Shown here: in pieces, positions 50,875 through 59,615 of the stretch
How positions within the stretch are numbered: the stretch's first letter is position 1
Layout: every line of letters starts with the position of its first letter
From: Mycobacterium triplex
GTDB taxonomy: Bacteria; Actinomycetota; Actinomycetes; Mycobacteriales; Mycobacteriaceae
Length of the DNA stretch: 64,000 nt
Assembly: GCF_000689255.1 (NCBI RefSeq)
Contig: NZ_HG964446.1
Coordinates: 2,534,057 to 2,598,056 of the forward strand
Reading direction: 5' to 3'
Notes under the pieces: model-generated
The model's database searches: none
Told to the model about the DNA's origin: nothing
The model's input: only the letters and a program-made list of their open reading frames with translations
Program-made: the position numbers and the translations under genes

Positions 50875-52443
50875 TCATACCTTGCGGGCGCGATCCTTCC
50901 AATACGGTTCGCGGAGTTGGTTTTTCAGGATCTTGCCGCTGGCGTTGCGGGGCAGCTCGTCGACGAAGTCGACCGTCCGCGGGCACTTGTAACCGGCCAG
51001 CTGCTTGCGGCAGAACTCGATGATCTCGGCGGGGTCCAGCTCGGCGCCGGCAACGACGATCGCCTTGACCGATTCGCCCCACTGATCGTCGGGCACGCCG
51101 ATGATCGCCGCATCCGCGATACCGGGATGTTCGAGGAGCACGCTTTCCACCTCGGGCCCGTACACGTTCTCACCGCCGGTGATGATCATGTCCCTCAGCC
51201 GGTCCTCGATGTAAAGGTAGCCGTCGGCGTCGAGGCGGCCGATGTCGCCGGTGCGCAGCCAGTCGTCGGCGGTGATGGTGTCGGCGGTGGCTTCCGGCCG
51301 ATTCAGGTAGCCGATCATGCGCTGATTGCTGCGAACCCAGATCTCACCGGACTCGCCGTGCGGAAGCTGCTCACCTGTCTCGGGGTCGACAATGCGAATC
51401 TCGTTGCCCTGAGCTGCTTTTCCGGCCGACATGAGTAGTTCGGGCCGGCTGGAATCGCGGTGGTCGTCGGCACCCAGTGCGCAGATCGCGCCGCACAGCT
51501 CCGTCTGCCCGTACACCTGCACGAAGTTCATCTCCGGCCAGGCCGTCAGCGCGCGCTGCAGCAGCGGCACCGGCATGGGTGCGGCTCCGTAGACCAGGTA
51601 GCGCAGGCCCGACAGCGCGGCGGTCGCCGCCTCGCCGGCGTCCAGGAACCGGGCGATCACCGGCGGGACGAAAAAGGCATGTGTCGCACCGGCTTTCACG
51701 GCACCGATGAGTGTCGCGGCCTCGGGCTCGCGCGTCAGGAACGTCGGGACACCCGCCCGGATACCGAAGAACGCATACGCGATACCGCCGACATGGAACA
51801 ACGGCATGGCCACCAAGTTGGCGTCTCCCTGCGAAAACGGAAACGGCGGAGACAGATTCACGATGTGATTGACCAGCGCCCGCTGGGTCAGCTGAACACC
51901 CTTCGGGCGGCCGGTGGTGCCCGAGCTGTAGATCGTGATGGCCGCATCGGTGTCGGCGACGTCGGGATCGACCTCGGTGGGAGACGCCGCGGCGACCAGG
52001 GTTTCGTATTCGTCGTCGGCGCCGCCCACCACGACGATGCGCTGCACGCCCGGGACCTTCGCGCGGATCGCTTCGACCGCGGGCGCCAGCTCGGCGCCGA
52101 CGACGAGAACCCGCGTGCCGCTGTCATCGAGCACGTGGACGAGTTCGTCGCCGATCACCCGCCAGTTGACGATCGTGGTCACCGCGCCGATCGAGGTGGC
52201 TGCCAGCAGTGTTTCCAAACAGGCGGGGTGGTTCTTGTCCAGGAATGCCACCACCTCCCCGCGCCGCAAGCCGGTGTCCCGCAGCACTGCGGCCGTCCGG
52301 CGAATCCGCGACGCCCACTGCGCCCACGACCACTGCCGCTCGCCGAAGTGGATCGCGACGTCGTCGGGCCGCCGCGCCGCGTGCTGCTCGACCATTCCGA
52401 CGAGCGTCTCCGTCGTACCGATGCTGACGTCGGCTGGTGGCAT
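50875..52443 (-). CDS. Acyl-CoA synthetase (FadD-type, ANL superfamily)
   Basis: 522 residues from ATG 52443, chosen because GGAG lies seven bases upstream (an in-frame ATG at 52470 is the alternative). ANL motifs: IYSSGTTGRPKGV (A3, ATP loop), VYGQTELCG (A5), WLRTGDIGRLDADGYLYIEDR (A7-A8) and the final catalytic lysine in NASGKILKNQLRE (A10). It activates a carboxylic acid to acyl-CoA via an acyl-adenylate. Substrate is unknown; neighbours suggest a small aromatic or cyclic acid. Confidence 0.91.
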   Translation of the reverse strand: MPPADVSIGTTETLVGMVEQHAARRPDDVAIHFGERQWSWAQWASRIRRTAAVLRDTGLRRGEVVAFLDKNHPACLETLLAATSIGAVTTIVNWRVIGDELVHVLDDSGTRVLVVGAELAPAVEAIRAKVPGVQRIVVVGGADDEYETLVAAASPTEVDPDVADTDAAITIYSSGTTGRPKGVQLTQRALVNHIVNLSPPFPFSQGDANLVAMPLFHVGGIAYAFFGIRAGVPTFLTREPEAATLIGAVKAGATHAFFVPPVIARFLDAGEAATAALSGLRYLVYGAAPMPVPLLQRALTAWPEMNFVQVYGQTELCGAICALGADDHRDSSRPELLMSAGKAAQGNEIRIVDPETGEQLPHGESGEIWVRSNQRMIGYLNRPEATADTITADDWLRTGDIGRLDADGYLYIEDRLRDMIITGGENVYGPEVESVLLEHPGIADAAIIGVPDDQWGESVKAIVVAGAELDPAEIIEFCRKQLAGYKCPRTVDFVDELPRNASGKILKNQLREPYWKDRARKV

Positions 52444-52601
52444 TGCTTTTCTCCGCTCATCGATGCTCATGGATTTCCCGGGTGCACTGCAGCCAAGGCT
52501 AGTCACCCCGTCCACGACGGTTCGGTGAGAGTGGGAGCCTCCATCCTGGTAGCGACGCGGTCGTGGCTAAAGCCGCCCCAGCCCGCGAATGATCGGCAGT
52601 G

Positions 52602-53101
52602 ATGAGTCACCGTGTCCTGGCAAGCGATCTCCCGACACGGGAGGAGGTCGTCGCTGCAGCCCGCGCATTGCAGCCGACTTTGCGCCAGCACATCGCCCGG
52701 TCAATGCCGCCCTGACCAAGGCCGGCTGCAGACACCAAAGCGGTTCGCCGGTTACGCGGCCGGCGTTCGTACCGTGCTTGGAGGTGGGCGAGGTGCTGGC
52801 GGAGGCAGACGCGTCCGCGTCGTGGCTGGTCGTGCCCGGGGCGACCGGCAGCAGCTGGATGGGCGCCCGGGCGGAATTCCGTGCCAGGCTTGGCTATGCC
52901 GCCCAACAGGTCGTCGAGGCGCTGACGATCCTGGTCGACGCGCACGGAGGGGGCAGCTTCGCGGAATCCAGCCAACTGCAACAGTATTGGCGAGACGCCA
53001 ACACCGCGGCGCGCCACGCGGGCCTGCAGCCGACCGTCGGCTATGAGGTCTACGGAAAGTCGATCCTCGGGGTGCCGGAGCGCATCAGCTTCACGGTGTG
53101 A
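52602..53101 (+). pseudogene. Decayed acyl-CoA-dehydrogenase-like flavin monooxygenase (HsaA-type)
   Basis: A gene relic of the acyl-CoA dehydrogenase/flavin-dependent hydroxylase family, normally about 390 residues. An intact start (ATG 52602: MSHRVLASDLPTREEVVAAA) runs 37 codons to TGA 52713-52715. Homology then continues in a second frame (ALTKAG), a third (RFAGYAAGVRTVL) and back to the second (EVGEVLAEADASASWLV). The central ~200 residues are missing, and the C-terminus is intact (YAAQQVVEALTILVDAHGG to GVPERISFTV). At least two frameshifts and one large internal deletion are therefore present. Confidence 0.82.
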
Positions 53102-53110
53102 ACAGCGTAA

Positions 53111-54040
53111 TCACGCGGTGGCCAAGGTGATTCGTGACCGATAGGGGTCGGTGAAAGGCAACCAGGCCTCGTCCAGATCGGGCACTTCCGCGTCGGCGGT
53201 CAACGCGTCGATCACCCCACGCACGGTTTCGCGGTTCTCGATGCGGCGCCACACCAGCGACCACGTCCAAAAGGGTGCGGGCGGGGTGATCGGGCGCTGC
53301 ACGAGATCTGCCGGCAGTGTTGCGGTTTGGGCCTTGGGCGAGGCGAGCACCGGCCGGCCCAGCCGGCGAACATGCTCGAAAAACATTGGCGCAGCCAGTC
53401 CGCCGTCACTGATCCGTACCGTGCGGGCGCCCGTCTCCCTGGCGAACTGCTCGCCGTACCGGTTCCAGGAGAACCAGCTGCCGGAGTCGGCGTCGAGCAA
53501 CACCACCGCGTCGGACGCATCGACCGGCGAGGGGTCCGAGCCGACGCTGACCGCGTAGAGCTGTTCGGCGCCAATGAGATGCGCGTTCAGACCATGGCGG
53601 TCCAGGTCGGAGGCCCGCACCCCGCAGATCGCCAAATCGACGCCGCCCTCGGCGACCCGGGCGACCTGCGCGTGCGACGGCAGCACCCACGTGTCGATGT
53701 GCACCTTGGCGACCGCGGAGGTCCGATCGGTCAGGTCCGGGGGAAGCCACTGCGCGTAGCCGATCCGCACGGGTTCGGCCAGCGACAGCCCGATTGCCGA
53801 CCGGCGCAACTGATCTGCCTGATCCAGCAGCGTGCGGGCCGACGGAAGCAACGCCGCACCCGTTGCTGTCAGGGTGACCGAGCGCCGGTCGCGATCGAAC
53901 AACCGCACCCGCAGATCCCGCTCGAGAACCTTGATCTGCTGCGAAAGCGACGGTCCGGCAATGCATAAACGCTTGGCGGCGCGACCGAAATTCAGCTCTT
54001 CGGCGACCGCTACGAAATAACGAAGATGACGCAACTCCAC
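53111..54040 (-). CDS. LysR-family transcriptional regulator
   Basis: 309 residues from GTG 54040 (VELRHLRYFVAVAEELNF), the standard LysR start; a GTG at 54073 is in frame but the sequence TAACAT eight bases before 54040 looks like a -10. HTH: NFGRAAKRLCIAGPSLSQQIKVLE. The effector domain follows from residue 90. It is convergent with the decayed monooxygenase and divergent from the SDR gene, which it probably controls. Confidence 0.9.
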   Translation of the reverse strand: MELRHLRYFVAVAEELNFGRAAKRLCIAGPSLSQQIKVLERDLRVRLFDRDRRSVTLTATGAALLPSARTLLDQADQLRRSAIGLSLAEPVRIGYAQWLPPDLTDRTSAVAKVHIDTWVLPSHAQVARVAEGGVDLAICGVRASDLDRHGLNAHLIGAEQLYAVSVGSDPSPVDASDAVVLLDADSGSWFSWNRYGEQFARETGARTVRISDGGLAAPMFFEHVRRLGRPVLASPKAQTATLPADLVQRPITPPAPFWTWSLVWRRIENRETVRGVIDALTADAEVPDLDEAWLPFTDPYRSRITLATA

Positions 54041-54144
54041 GCTTGAAAATGTTAGTGCGGCACTGGGAGTCACGGCCTAGCAGAATCGCGATGACAACAT
54101 GTGTAACCATTGCTGGGCAAACCCCCGTACGAAGGAATCAACTC

Positions 54145-54933
54145 ATGGTCAATGTTGATCGCGCCCGTCATCGCACGTTCGTCGTAACGGGAGCGGCGTC
54201 CGGCATCGGCCTGGCTACCGCGCGACGCCTGGTAGCCGAAGGCGGCACTGTCATCGGTGCCGACCTGGAATCACCGCCCGACTTGGGTCCCGACTTCCAT
54301 TTCGTGGCGGCCGACGTCACCGACGAAGCGGCCGTCCACGCCGTGCTGGCCGCGGTGCCCGACCGTCTCGACGGCGTCTTCCACGCCGCCGGTGTCGCGG
54401 GCGGTGGCCCGGTCCATCTGCTCGACCGCGCGGAGTGGGATCGGGTGATCGGGATCAACCTCACCGGCACCTTCCTGATCGCCAAGGCGGCCCTGGCCAA
54501 GATGATCGAGCAGGACAGGGTCGACGGCGAACGCGGGTCCATCGTGACCGTTGCCAGCATCGAGGGATTGGAAGGCACCGCGGGCGGCAGCTCCTACAAC
54601 GCGGCCAAGGGCGGAGTTGTGCTGCTCACCAAGAACATCGCGCTCGACTACGGCCCGAGCGGCATCCGGGCGAACGTCATCTGTCCCGGCTTCATCGATA
54701 CGCCGATGGCCCAAAGCGTTTTCGGGCTGCCGGGGATGGAAGGCCCGCTGGCCTCGATCACCTCCGAGCATGCGCTGCAGCGGCTCGGCCGGCCGGACGA
54801 GGTCGCGGCCATGGCGGCGTTCCTGTTGTCGCTCGACGGGTCGTTCGTCACCGGCCAGGCGATCGCCGTGGACGGCGGCTACACCGCCGGTCGCGATCAC
54901 GGTGTCGTCAAACTCTTCGGCTTTCCCGACTAG
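54145..54933 (+). CDS. Short-chain dehydrogenase/reductase
   Basis: 262 residues from ATG 54145, with AAGGA upstream. TGAASGIG is the NAD(P)-binding motif, VAAD and NLTGTF are conserved strands, and the catalytic Tyr-Lys is in SSYNAAKGG. The C-terminal VTGQAIAVDGGY is classical. An acidic residue after the second strand (GADLE) suggests NAD preference. Divergent from LysR; substrate unknown, possibly a hydroxy-steroid or dihydrodiol. Confidence 0.91.
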   Translation: MVNVDRARHRTFVVTGAASGIGLATARRLVAEGGTVIGADLESPPDLGPDFHFVAADVTDEAAVHAVLAAVPDRLDGVFHAAGVAGGGPVHLLDRAEWDRVIGINLTGTFLIAKAALAKMIEQDRVDGERGSIVTVASIEGLEGTAGGSSYNAAKGGVVLLTKNIALDYGPSGIRANVICPGFIDTPMAQSVFGLPGMEGPLASITSEHALQRLGRPDEVAAMAAFLLSLDGSFVTGQAIAVDGGYTAGRDHGVVKLFGFPD

Positions 54934-54938
54934 CGCCT

Positions 54939-54944
54939 TAAGAT
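54939..54944 (+). promoter_or_regulatory. -10 element for leaderless catalase-like gene
   Basis: TAAGAT six bases before ATG 54951, in the 17-base gap after the SDR gene. No Shine-Dalgarno. Confidence 0.5.
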
Positions 54945-54950
54945 TCGCGC

Positions 54951-55883
54951 ATGGTCACCCCTGACGATGCGATCGACGCTATTCGAGGTACCGGTGGAGC
55001 CCAACCCGGCGCCCGGGCGCTGCACGCGAAAGGCACGCTGTACCGCGGCACCTTCACCGCCACCCCCGACGCGGCAGGCCTGTCCCGGGCAAAGCATCTC
55101 GACGGCAGCGAAGTTCGGGCGCTGGTGCGGTTCTCCAACGGATCGGGCAACCCGAAACAACCCGACGGCTCGCCCGGAGTCCGCGGCTTGGCGGTGAAGT
55201 TCACCCTGCCCGACGGATCCACCACCGACGTGTCGACGCAGACCGCCCGGCTGTTCGTCTCCAGCAAGCCGGAGGGCTTCGTCGATCTGCTCAAGGCGAT
55301 GCGGCCGGGGCTGACGACGCCGCTGCGCATGGCGAAGTACTTCGTCACGCATCCGCGACTGCTCGGCACGTTGCCGGTGGTGCGCGACGCCAACAAGGTT
55401 CCGACCAGCTACGCCACCATCGAATACCATGGCCTGCATGCTTTCCGGTGGGTCAGCGCCGACGGCAACGCCAGATTTGTTCGCTACCACCTGATTCCCG
55501 CCGCCGGCGTGAGCTACCTCTCGGGATCGGACGGGCGTGATGTGGGCCCCGATTTCCTCACGGACGAGCTGAATACTCGTCTGGCACAAGGGCCGGTCCG
55601 ATTCGACTACCGCGTGCAGATCGCCGGGCCGCAGGACTCGACGACCGACCCGTCGGCGCCGTGGCGAAGCGTCGAGACGGTCACCGTCGGCACCCTGGAG
55701 ATCACCGGCCTGGACACCGAGCGCGAACACGACGGCGACATCGTCGTTTTCGACCCGATGCGGGTGACCGACGGCATCGAACCGTCCGACGACCCCGTGC
55801 TTCATTTCCGAAGCCTCGCGTATTCGGCCTCGGTCCAGCTGCGCACCGGTGTCGCGCGCGGCTCCGAAGCGCCTCCGGCCTGA
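54951..55883 (+). CDS. Catalase-related haem peroxidase (SrpA-type)
   Basis: 310 residues, much shorter than mono-functional catalases. The distal histidine lies in ALHAKGTLYRGTF, the substrate-channel strand in VRFSNGSGNPKQPDG, and the proximal RxxxY haem ligand in FRSLAYSASVQ. It lacks an obvious signal peptide. Small catalase-fold proteins of this type act as organic peroxidases. It follows the SDR but has its own promoter. Confidence 0.87.
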   Translation: MVTPDDAIDAIRGTGGAQPGARALHAKGTLYRGTFTATPDAAGLSRAKHLDGSEVRALVRFSNGSGNPKQPDGSPGVRGLAVKFTLPDGSTTDVSTQTARLFVSSKPEGFVDLLKAMRPGLTTPLRMAKYFVTHPRLLGTLPVVRDANKVPTSYATIEYHGLHAFRWVSADGNARFVRYHLIPAAGVSYLSGSDGRDVGPDFLTDELNTRLAQGPVRFDYRVQIAGPQDSTTDPSAPWRSVETVTVGTLEITGLDTEREHDGDIVVFDPMRVTDGIEPSDDPVLHFRSLAYSASVQLRTGVARGSEAPPA

Positions 55884-55933
55884 CGGAAAGGCGCAGAGCT
55901 GCACGAATGCCGGCCGGATGCCGCGGCCGACTA

Positions 55934-56728
55934 ATGTTGTTGGAAGTGTTGGCTTCTCATGTCATTTTGATCGGCCTGGCCGGGTTCGCCGCCGGCGCAA
56001 TCAATGCGCTCGTCGGATCGGGCACCTTGATCACCTTCCCGACGCTCGTCGCGCTCGGCTACCCGCCGGTCACCGCGACCATGTCGAACGCCGTCGGTCT
56101 GGTGGCCGGCAGCGTCTCGGGCACCTGGGGTTATCGCGCCGAGCTGAGCGGCCAATGGGACCGACTCCGCTGGCAGATCCCGGCGTCGCTGGCCGGTGGC
56201 GTGCTGGGATCGTTCCTGCTGCTGCACCTGCCCGAGCAGGTGTTCATCATGGTGGTGCCGGTGCTGCTGGTGCTCGCGCTGGTGTTGGTGGTGGTCGGAC
56301 CGCGGATTCAATCCTGGGCGCGCAGCAGGGCCGAGGCCCAGGGACGTCCCGCCGAACACGTCTCGCCGGTGCGGATGGCGCTGCTGGTGTTCGGCACGTT
56401 TGCCATCGGTGTCTACGGCGGCTACTTCACCGCGGCGCAAGGCATCCTGCTGGTCGGTGTCATGGGCGCGCTGTTGCCGGAGTCGATACAGCGCATGAAC
56501 GGGGCGAAAAACCTGTTGGCTCTCGTCGTGAATGTTGTTGCGGCCATTGGTTATACGTCGGTGGCTTCGGATCGCATCAGTTGGCCGGTGGCCGCAATCA
56601 TCGCGGCGAGCTCGCTGGTCGGCGGTGTGGTCGGCGCGCGATACGGGCGCCGGTTGTCGCCGAACGCGTTGCGTTCCACGATCGTGGTGGTGGGGCTGAT
56701 CGGGCTGTATCGCCTGTTGGCGGTCTAG
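55934..56728 (+). CDS. TauE/SafE-family membrane permease
   Basis: 264 residues from ATG 55934. About eight membrane segments; the family's paired motifs are GFAAGAINALVGSGTLITFP near the N-terminus and GVYGGYFTAAQGI in the second half, each between two spans. TauE/SafE proteins export sulfite, sulfoacetate or other organic anions. It sits 50 bases after the catalase-like gene. TAATGT overlaps the start codon, so transcription could begin a few bases inside; GTG 55949 is an alternative start. Confidence 0.88.
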   Translation: MLLEVLASHVILIGLAGFAAGAINALVGSGTLITFPTLVALGYPPVTATMSNAVGLVAGSVSGTWGYRAELSGQWDRLRWQIPASLAGGVLGSFLLLHLPEQVFIMVVPVLLVLALVLVVVGPRIQSWARSRAEAQGRPAEHVSPVRMALLVFGTFAIGVYGGYFTAAQGILLVGVMGALLPESIQRMNGAKNLLALVVNVVAAIGYTSVASDRISWPVAAIIAASSLVGGVVGARYGRRLSPNALRSTIVVVGLIGLYRLLAV

Positions 56729-56779
56729 CCGGTCGGGCGCGCGTGGCGGCCGCGGCGTGGTCGTATCAGCCCCAGGGCG

Positions 56780-57211
56780 CTAGCGTGCCAGCGCCGAGTC
56801 CACGGTCGGGTAAACAGGCAGCACGCCGCCGAGGCCGCACGCGTCGACGATGCGGGCAACGATCCGTTGCGGGCTGACCAAGCGCAGTTCGACTCCGCGT
56901 CGGCGCAGGGCCGCTGCTTCCCCGGCCAGCACTTCGACCGCGCAGCAGGCGATGAAGTCCACTCCGGTGACGTCGACGATCAACGAGCCGGGCGATGCGG
57001 CGACGCCGGCCGCCTCGCTGACCAGGCGACGCCAGGTCTGCTCGTTGCAGGCGTCGATCTCGCCGCCGGCGTAGATCAGCACGGCCGCGCCGCGGCGATC
57101 CGTGGTCGCCCGCAGCGTGCTGTGCGGGTCGCCCAGCTCGTGGACGAGGCGGGTGCTGAGCGTCAGGCGCGGGCCCAACCTGGGGGGAGCGTGATCGGCG
57201 ATTGTCTTCAT
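56780..57211 (-). CDS. STAS-domain anti-sigma factor antagonist, RsfA-like
   Basis: 143 residues. The STAS domain occupies 42-143. In bacterial antagonists the loop after the third strand holds a phosphorylated serine; here it reads VDFIACCAVEVL, with Cys89-Cys90 and no serine. A further cysteine, Cys125, lies in VDACGLGG. M. tuberculosis RsfA (Rv1365c) has the same cysteine arrangement and is controlled by redox rather than phosphorylation, so this protein is probably a redox-sensing antagonist of a UsfX/RsbW-type factor. Divergent from a tetR gene. Confidence 0.86.
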   Translation of the reverse strand: MKTIADHAPPRLGPRLTLSTRLVHELGDPHSTLRATTDRRGAAVLIYAGGEIDACNEQTWRRLVSEAAGVAASPGSLIVDVTGVDFIACCAVEVLAGEAAALRRRGVELRLVSPQRIVARIVDACGLGGVLPVYPTVDSALAR

Positions 57212-57312
57212 TGGGGACTCCTAGTCAACCGGCGCCGGGGGCGTCGCGATGGATGTCCGTCCTGGTTCTGAAGACAGACTTTCCGCGATGTGCGGATCTC
57301 CTTTGTATAACG

Positions 57313-57330
57313 AGACAGGGCGGTCTGTCT
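57313..57330. promoter_or_regulatory. TetR-type operator
   Basis: AGACAG-GGCGGT-CTGTCT, a perfect 6-6-6 inverted repeat in the 151-base divergent gap between the RsfA-like and TetR genes. The TetR encoded at 57363 is the likely ligand. A -10-like TATCGT (57349-57354) lies eight bases before the TetR start. Confidence 0.7.
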
Positions 57331-57362
57331 ATAGGCGGGAGTTAAGAGTATCGTGAGCCGGA

Positions 57363-57983
57363 ATGGAAAACTCCGACATCGCGCCGGCCGCTCCGTCTGC
57401 CCGGGAACGGATATTGAAAGCGGCATATGAGCTGTTCAGCCGGCGCGGGATCCGTGCGGTCGGCACCGATGAGGTGATCGAGCGCGCCGGCGTGGCCAAG
57501 GCGACTCTGTACCGCCATTTCGCGACGAAGAACGACCTTGTGCTGGCCGTCCTGCAGCGCCGCGAACAGATCTGGACGCACGGGTTGATCGAGGCGCAGT
57601 CGGAGCAGCGTGGCGCGACGCCCGAGGAGCAGTTGCTGGCGATCTTCGACGTCATGCACGAGTGGTTCCAGCTCCGCGACGGCTTCGAAGGGTGCTCTTT
57701 CATCAACGTGCTGCTCGAGTTGGGCGCCGAGCACCCCGCCGGGAAAGCCAGCATCGCGCACATCGACCACGTCCGAGACATCGTGCGCCGTCGCGCCCTG
57801 GCGGCCGGGCTCACCGACGTCGAGGACTTCGCCTCGTCGTGGCACATCCTGATGAAGGGGGCCATCATTCTCGCGGCCGTCGGCGACCTGGATGCTGCTC
57901 GGCGCGCACAGAAGATGGCCATACCGTTGATCGAGCAGCACCGGCCGCCGGCTGAGCTGGCGGTGGGGGAGGCGAGGGGCTAG
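57363..57983 (+). CDS. TetR-family regulator
   Basis: 206 residues. HTH: VGTDEVIERAGVAKATLYRHFATKNDL, preceded by RERILKAAYELFSRRG. The C-terminal domain is of the common TetR_C_33-like type (FEGCSFINVLLELG). Its 3' end faces dedA, 13 bases away. It probably represses itself and perhaps the divergent RsfA-like gene through the dyad at 57313. Confidence 0.9.
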   Translation: MENSDIAPAAPSARERILKAAYELFSRRGIRAVGTDEVIERAGVAKATLYRHFATKNDLVLAVLQRREQIWTHGLIEAQSEQRGATPEEQLLAIFDVMHEWFQLRDGFEGCSFINVLLELGAEHPAGKASIAHIDHVRDIVRRRALAAGLTDVEDFASSWHILMKGAIILAAVGDLDAARRAQKMAIPLIEQHRPPAELAVGEARG

Positions 57984-57996
57984 CTCGTCCGCGCCA

Positions 57997-58662
57997 TCAC
58001 GCGGCGCCCGCGGCGGTTGTTCCGGTCGTGCGTGCGTGCTCGGCCTCGAGCTCGGCGATCGCACGCGAGGTGCGCTCGCGCAGCAGGACTGCCGCGATGA
58101 CGCCGATGACGATCGCGATGACGAGGGCGATCCAGGAGAACCGCTCCAGCCATCGTTCGGCGGCCATCCCGGCAAAGTAGACCAGCGCGGTCGTGCCGCC
58201 CGCCCAGCAGATTGCGCCCGACACGTTGGCGGCCAGGAACCGCTTGTAATGCATTTTCAGCGCGCCGGCCAGCGGCCCGGCGAAGATCCGCAGCAGGGCG
58301 ATGAAGCGCCCGAAGAACACCGCCCGGATGCCCCAGCGGTCGAACAAGCGCTCGGCCAGCATGACGTGGCCCCGGCCGAAATGCTTCGGGAAGCGCCGGC
58401 CCAGCCTGTCGAAGAGCCCCATACCGAAGCGCCGCCCGATCGAGTAGCCGATCGAATCGCCGATCACCGCGCCGATCACCGCGGCGACGCCGACGCCGAT
58501 CGGGTTGACGGCGATGTCGTGATGCGACGACAGCAGCGCCGCGCTGACCAGAACGATCTCGCCCGGCAGCGGGATGCCCAGGCTTTCCACCCCGACCACA
58601 CCGCCGACCACCAGGTAGACCGCGAGCGGCGGGATGGACTGCAGCAAAGCCTCGACATTCAT
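57997..58662 (-). CDS. DedA-family membrane protein
   Basis: 221 residues from ATG 58662. IPLPGEIVLVSAALL and the re-entrant GPLAGALKMHYKRFL with FFGRFIALLRIF are DedA signatures. DedA proteins flip undecaprenyl phosphate or phosphatidylethanolamine in some bacteria and support membrane potential and envelope integrity. The start overlaps the GDSL gene's stop (ATGA), so they share an operon. A charged C-terminal tail is present. Confidence 0.92.
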   Translation of the reverse strand: MNVEALLQSIPPLAVYLVVGGVVGVESLGIPLPGEIVLVSAALLSSHHDIAVNPIGVGVAAVIGAVIGDSIGYSIGRRFGMGLFDRLGRRFPKHFGRGHVMLAERLFDRWGIRAVFFGRFIALLRIFAGPLAGALKMHYKRFLAANVSGAICWAGGTTALVYFAGMAAERWLERFSWIALVIAIVIGVIAAVLLRERTSRAIAELEAEHARTTGTTAAGAA

Positions 58663-59513
58663 GGGTCCAGGATGCCTGACTGATGTCCACCCGGTGCGGC
58701 AATGCCGTCGGCGGGGGCGCCGCCGTGCCATTCGCGGACCGGCCCCAGCTCGGGGCGCTTTGGGAAGCGCCCGTCGGCCGCGGACAGGCCGCGCATCCGC
58801 CGCCACAGCCAGGGAAAGAAGTTCTCCTGCGTCCAGCGCAGTCTTCCGTACGCGCCGTCGGCGATCGACAGCTGCGTGGGATTGGGATGCGCTGCGGCCC
58901 AATCATGGCTGCTGTCAGGCAAATTGAGGGCCTCGGCCGCCGCGGCGGCAAACAGGATATGGCCTTTGGGGGACGCGTGCACGCGGTCGAAACTCCAGGT
59001 GTCCCAATCGCGCATCGAGGCCGCGTTGTAGAGGTCGACGAGTTTGAATCCGTAACGACCGGCGGCGACGGTGATCGCGTTGTTCATCCGGGCCAGCCGT
59101 TTGGACACGATGCGGCCGAACGGCAGGAACTGCGCGACATTCGGGAAGGTCGTCGTCACCACCGTCGCGCCCGATCTGGCCAGCGCCGCATAGACGTAAT
59201 CGAGTTCGGCCAGCGCCCGCGGGAATTGTCGTCCCGGCTGGATGACGTCGTTCATCCCGGCGCAAATGGTGATCAAATCCGGCTTCATCGCCAGTGCGGG
59301 TGGAATTTGCTCGGTGAGCACGTCACCGAGCTTTTTGCCGCGCACCGCGAGATTGGCGTACTGCAACCCGGGGTAGAGCGTGTCGAGCATGACGGCGAGT
59401 CGATCGGCAAACCCCAAGAGGCCGGTGGTTTCGTCACCGTCCCAAAGGCCTTCGGTTTGGCTGTCGCCGAGGGCGACGAACCTGGAGTATCCGGCCTGCA
59501 TAGCTCCGCACAC
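58659..59513 (-). CDS. SGNH/GDSL-family hydrolase
   Basis: 284 residues. Block I is VALGDSQTEGLW with the nucleophilic Ser; block II Gly is in LAVRGKKLGD; block III is ICAGMNDVI; block V is DRVHASPKGH (Asp-x-x-His). No signal peptide is obvious. GTG 59513 is used because a minus-strand TAGTCT (59521-59526) lies seven bases upstream; ATG 59501 is an alternative. It may de-acylate lipids or glycans. Translationally coupled to dedA. Confidence 0.88.
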   Translation of the reverse strand: MCGAMQAGYSRFVALGDSQTEGLWDGDETTGLLGFADRLAVMLDTLYPGLQYANLAVRGKKLGDVLTEQIPPALAMKPDLITICAGMNDVIQPGRQFPRALAELDYVYAALARSGATVVTTTFPNVAQFLPFGRIVSKRLARMNNAITVAAGRYGFKLVDLYNAASMRDWDTWSFDRVHASPKGHILFAAAAAEALNLPDSSHDWAAAHPNPTQLSIADGAYGRLRWTQENFFPWLWRRMRGLSAADGRFPKRPELGPVREWHGGAPADGIAAPGGHQSGILDP

Positions 59514-59520
59514 GATGCCG

Positions 59521-59526
59521 AGACTA
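59521..59526 (-). promoter_or_regulatory. -10 element for leaderless GDSL gene
   Basis: Minus-strand TAGTCT, seven bases before GTG 59513, without a ribosome site. Located in the divergent spacer with the acyl-CoA synthetase gene. Confidence 0.45.
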
Positions 59527-59615
59527 AAACCCGATCCGATTCCCTATGCGTGACATCCGCCCCGAAACGCTGTTGTAGCGTGGCTCTGGCCGGACCGCGC
59601 GGCGTGAGGAGAGTC

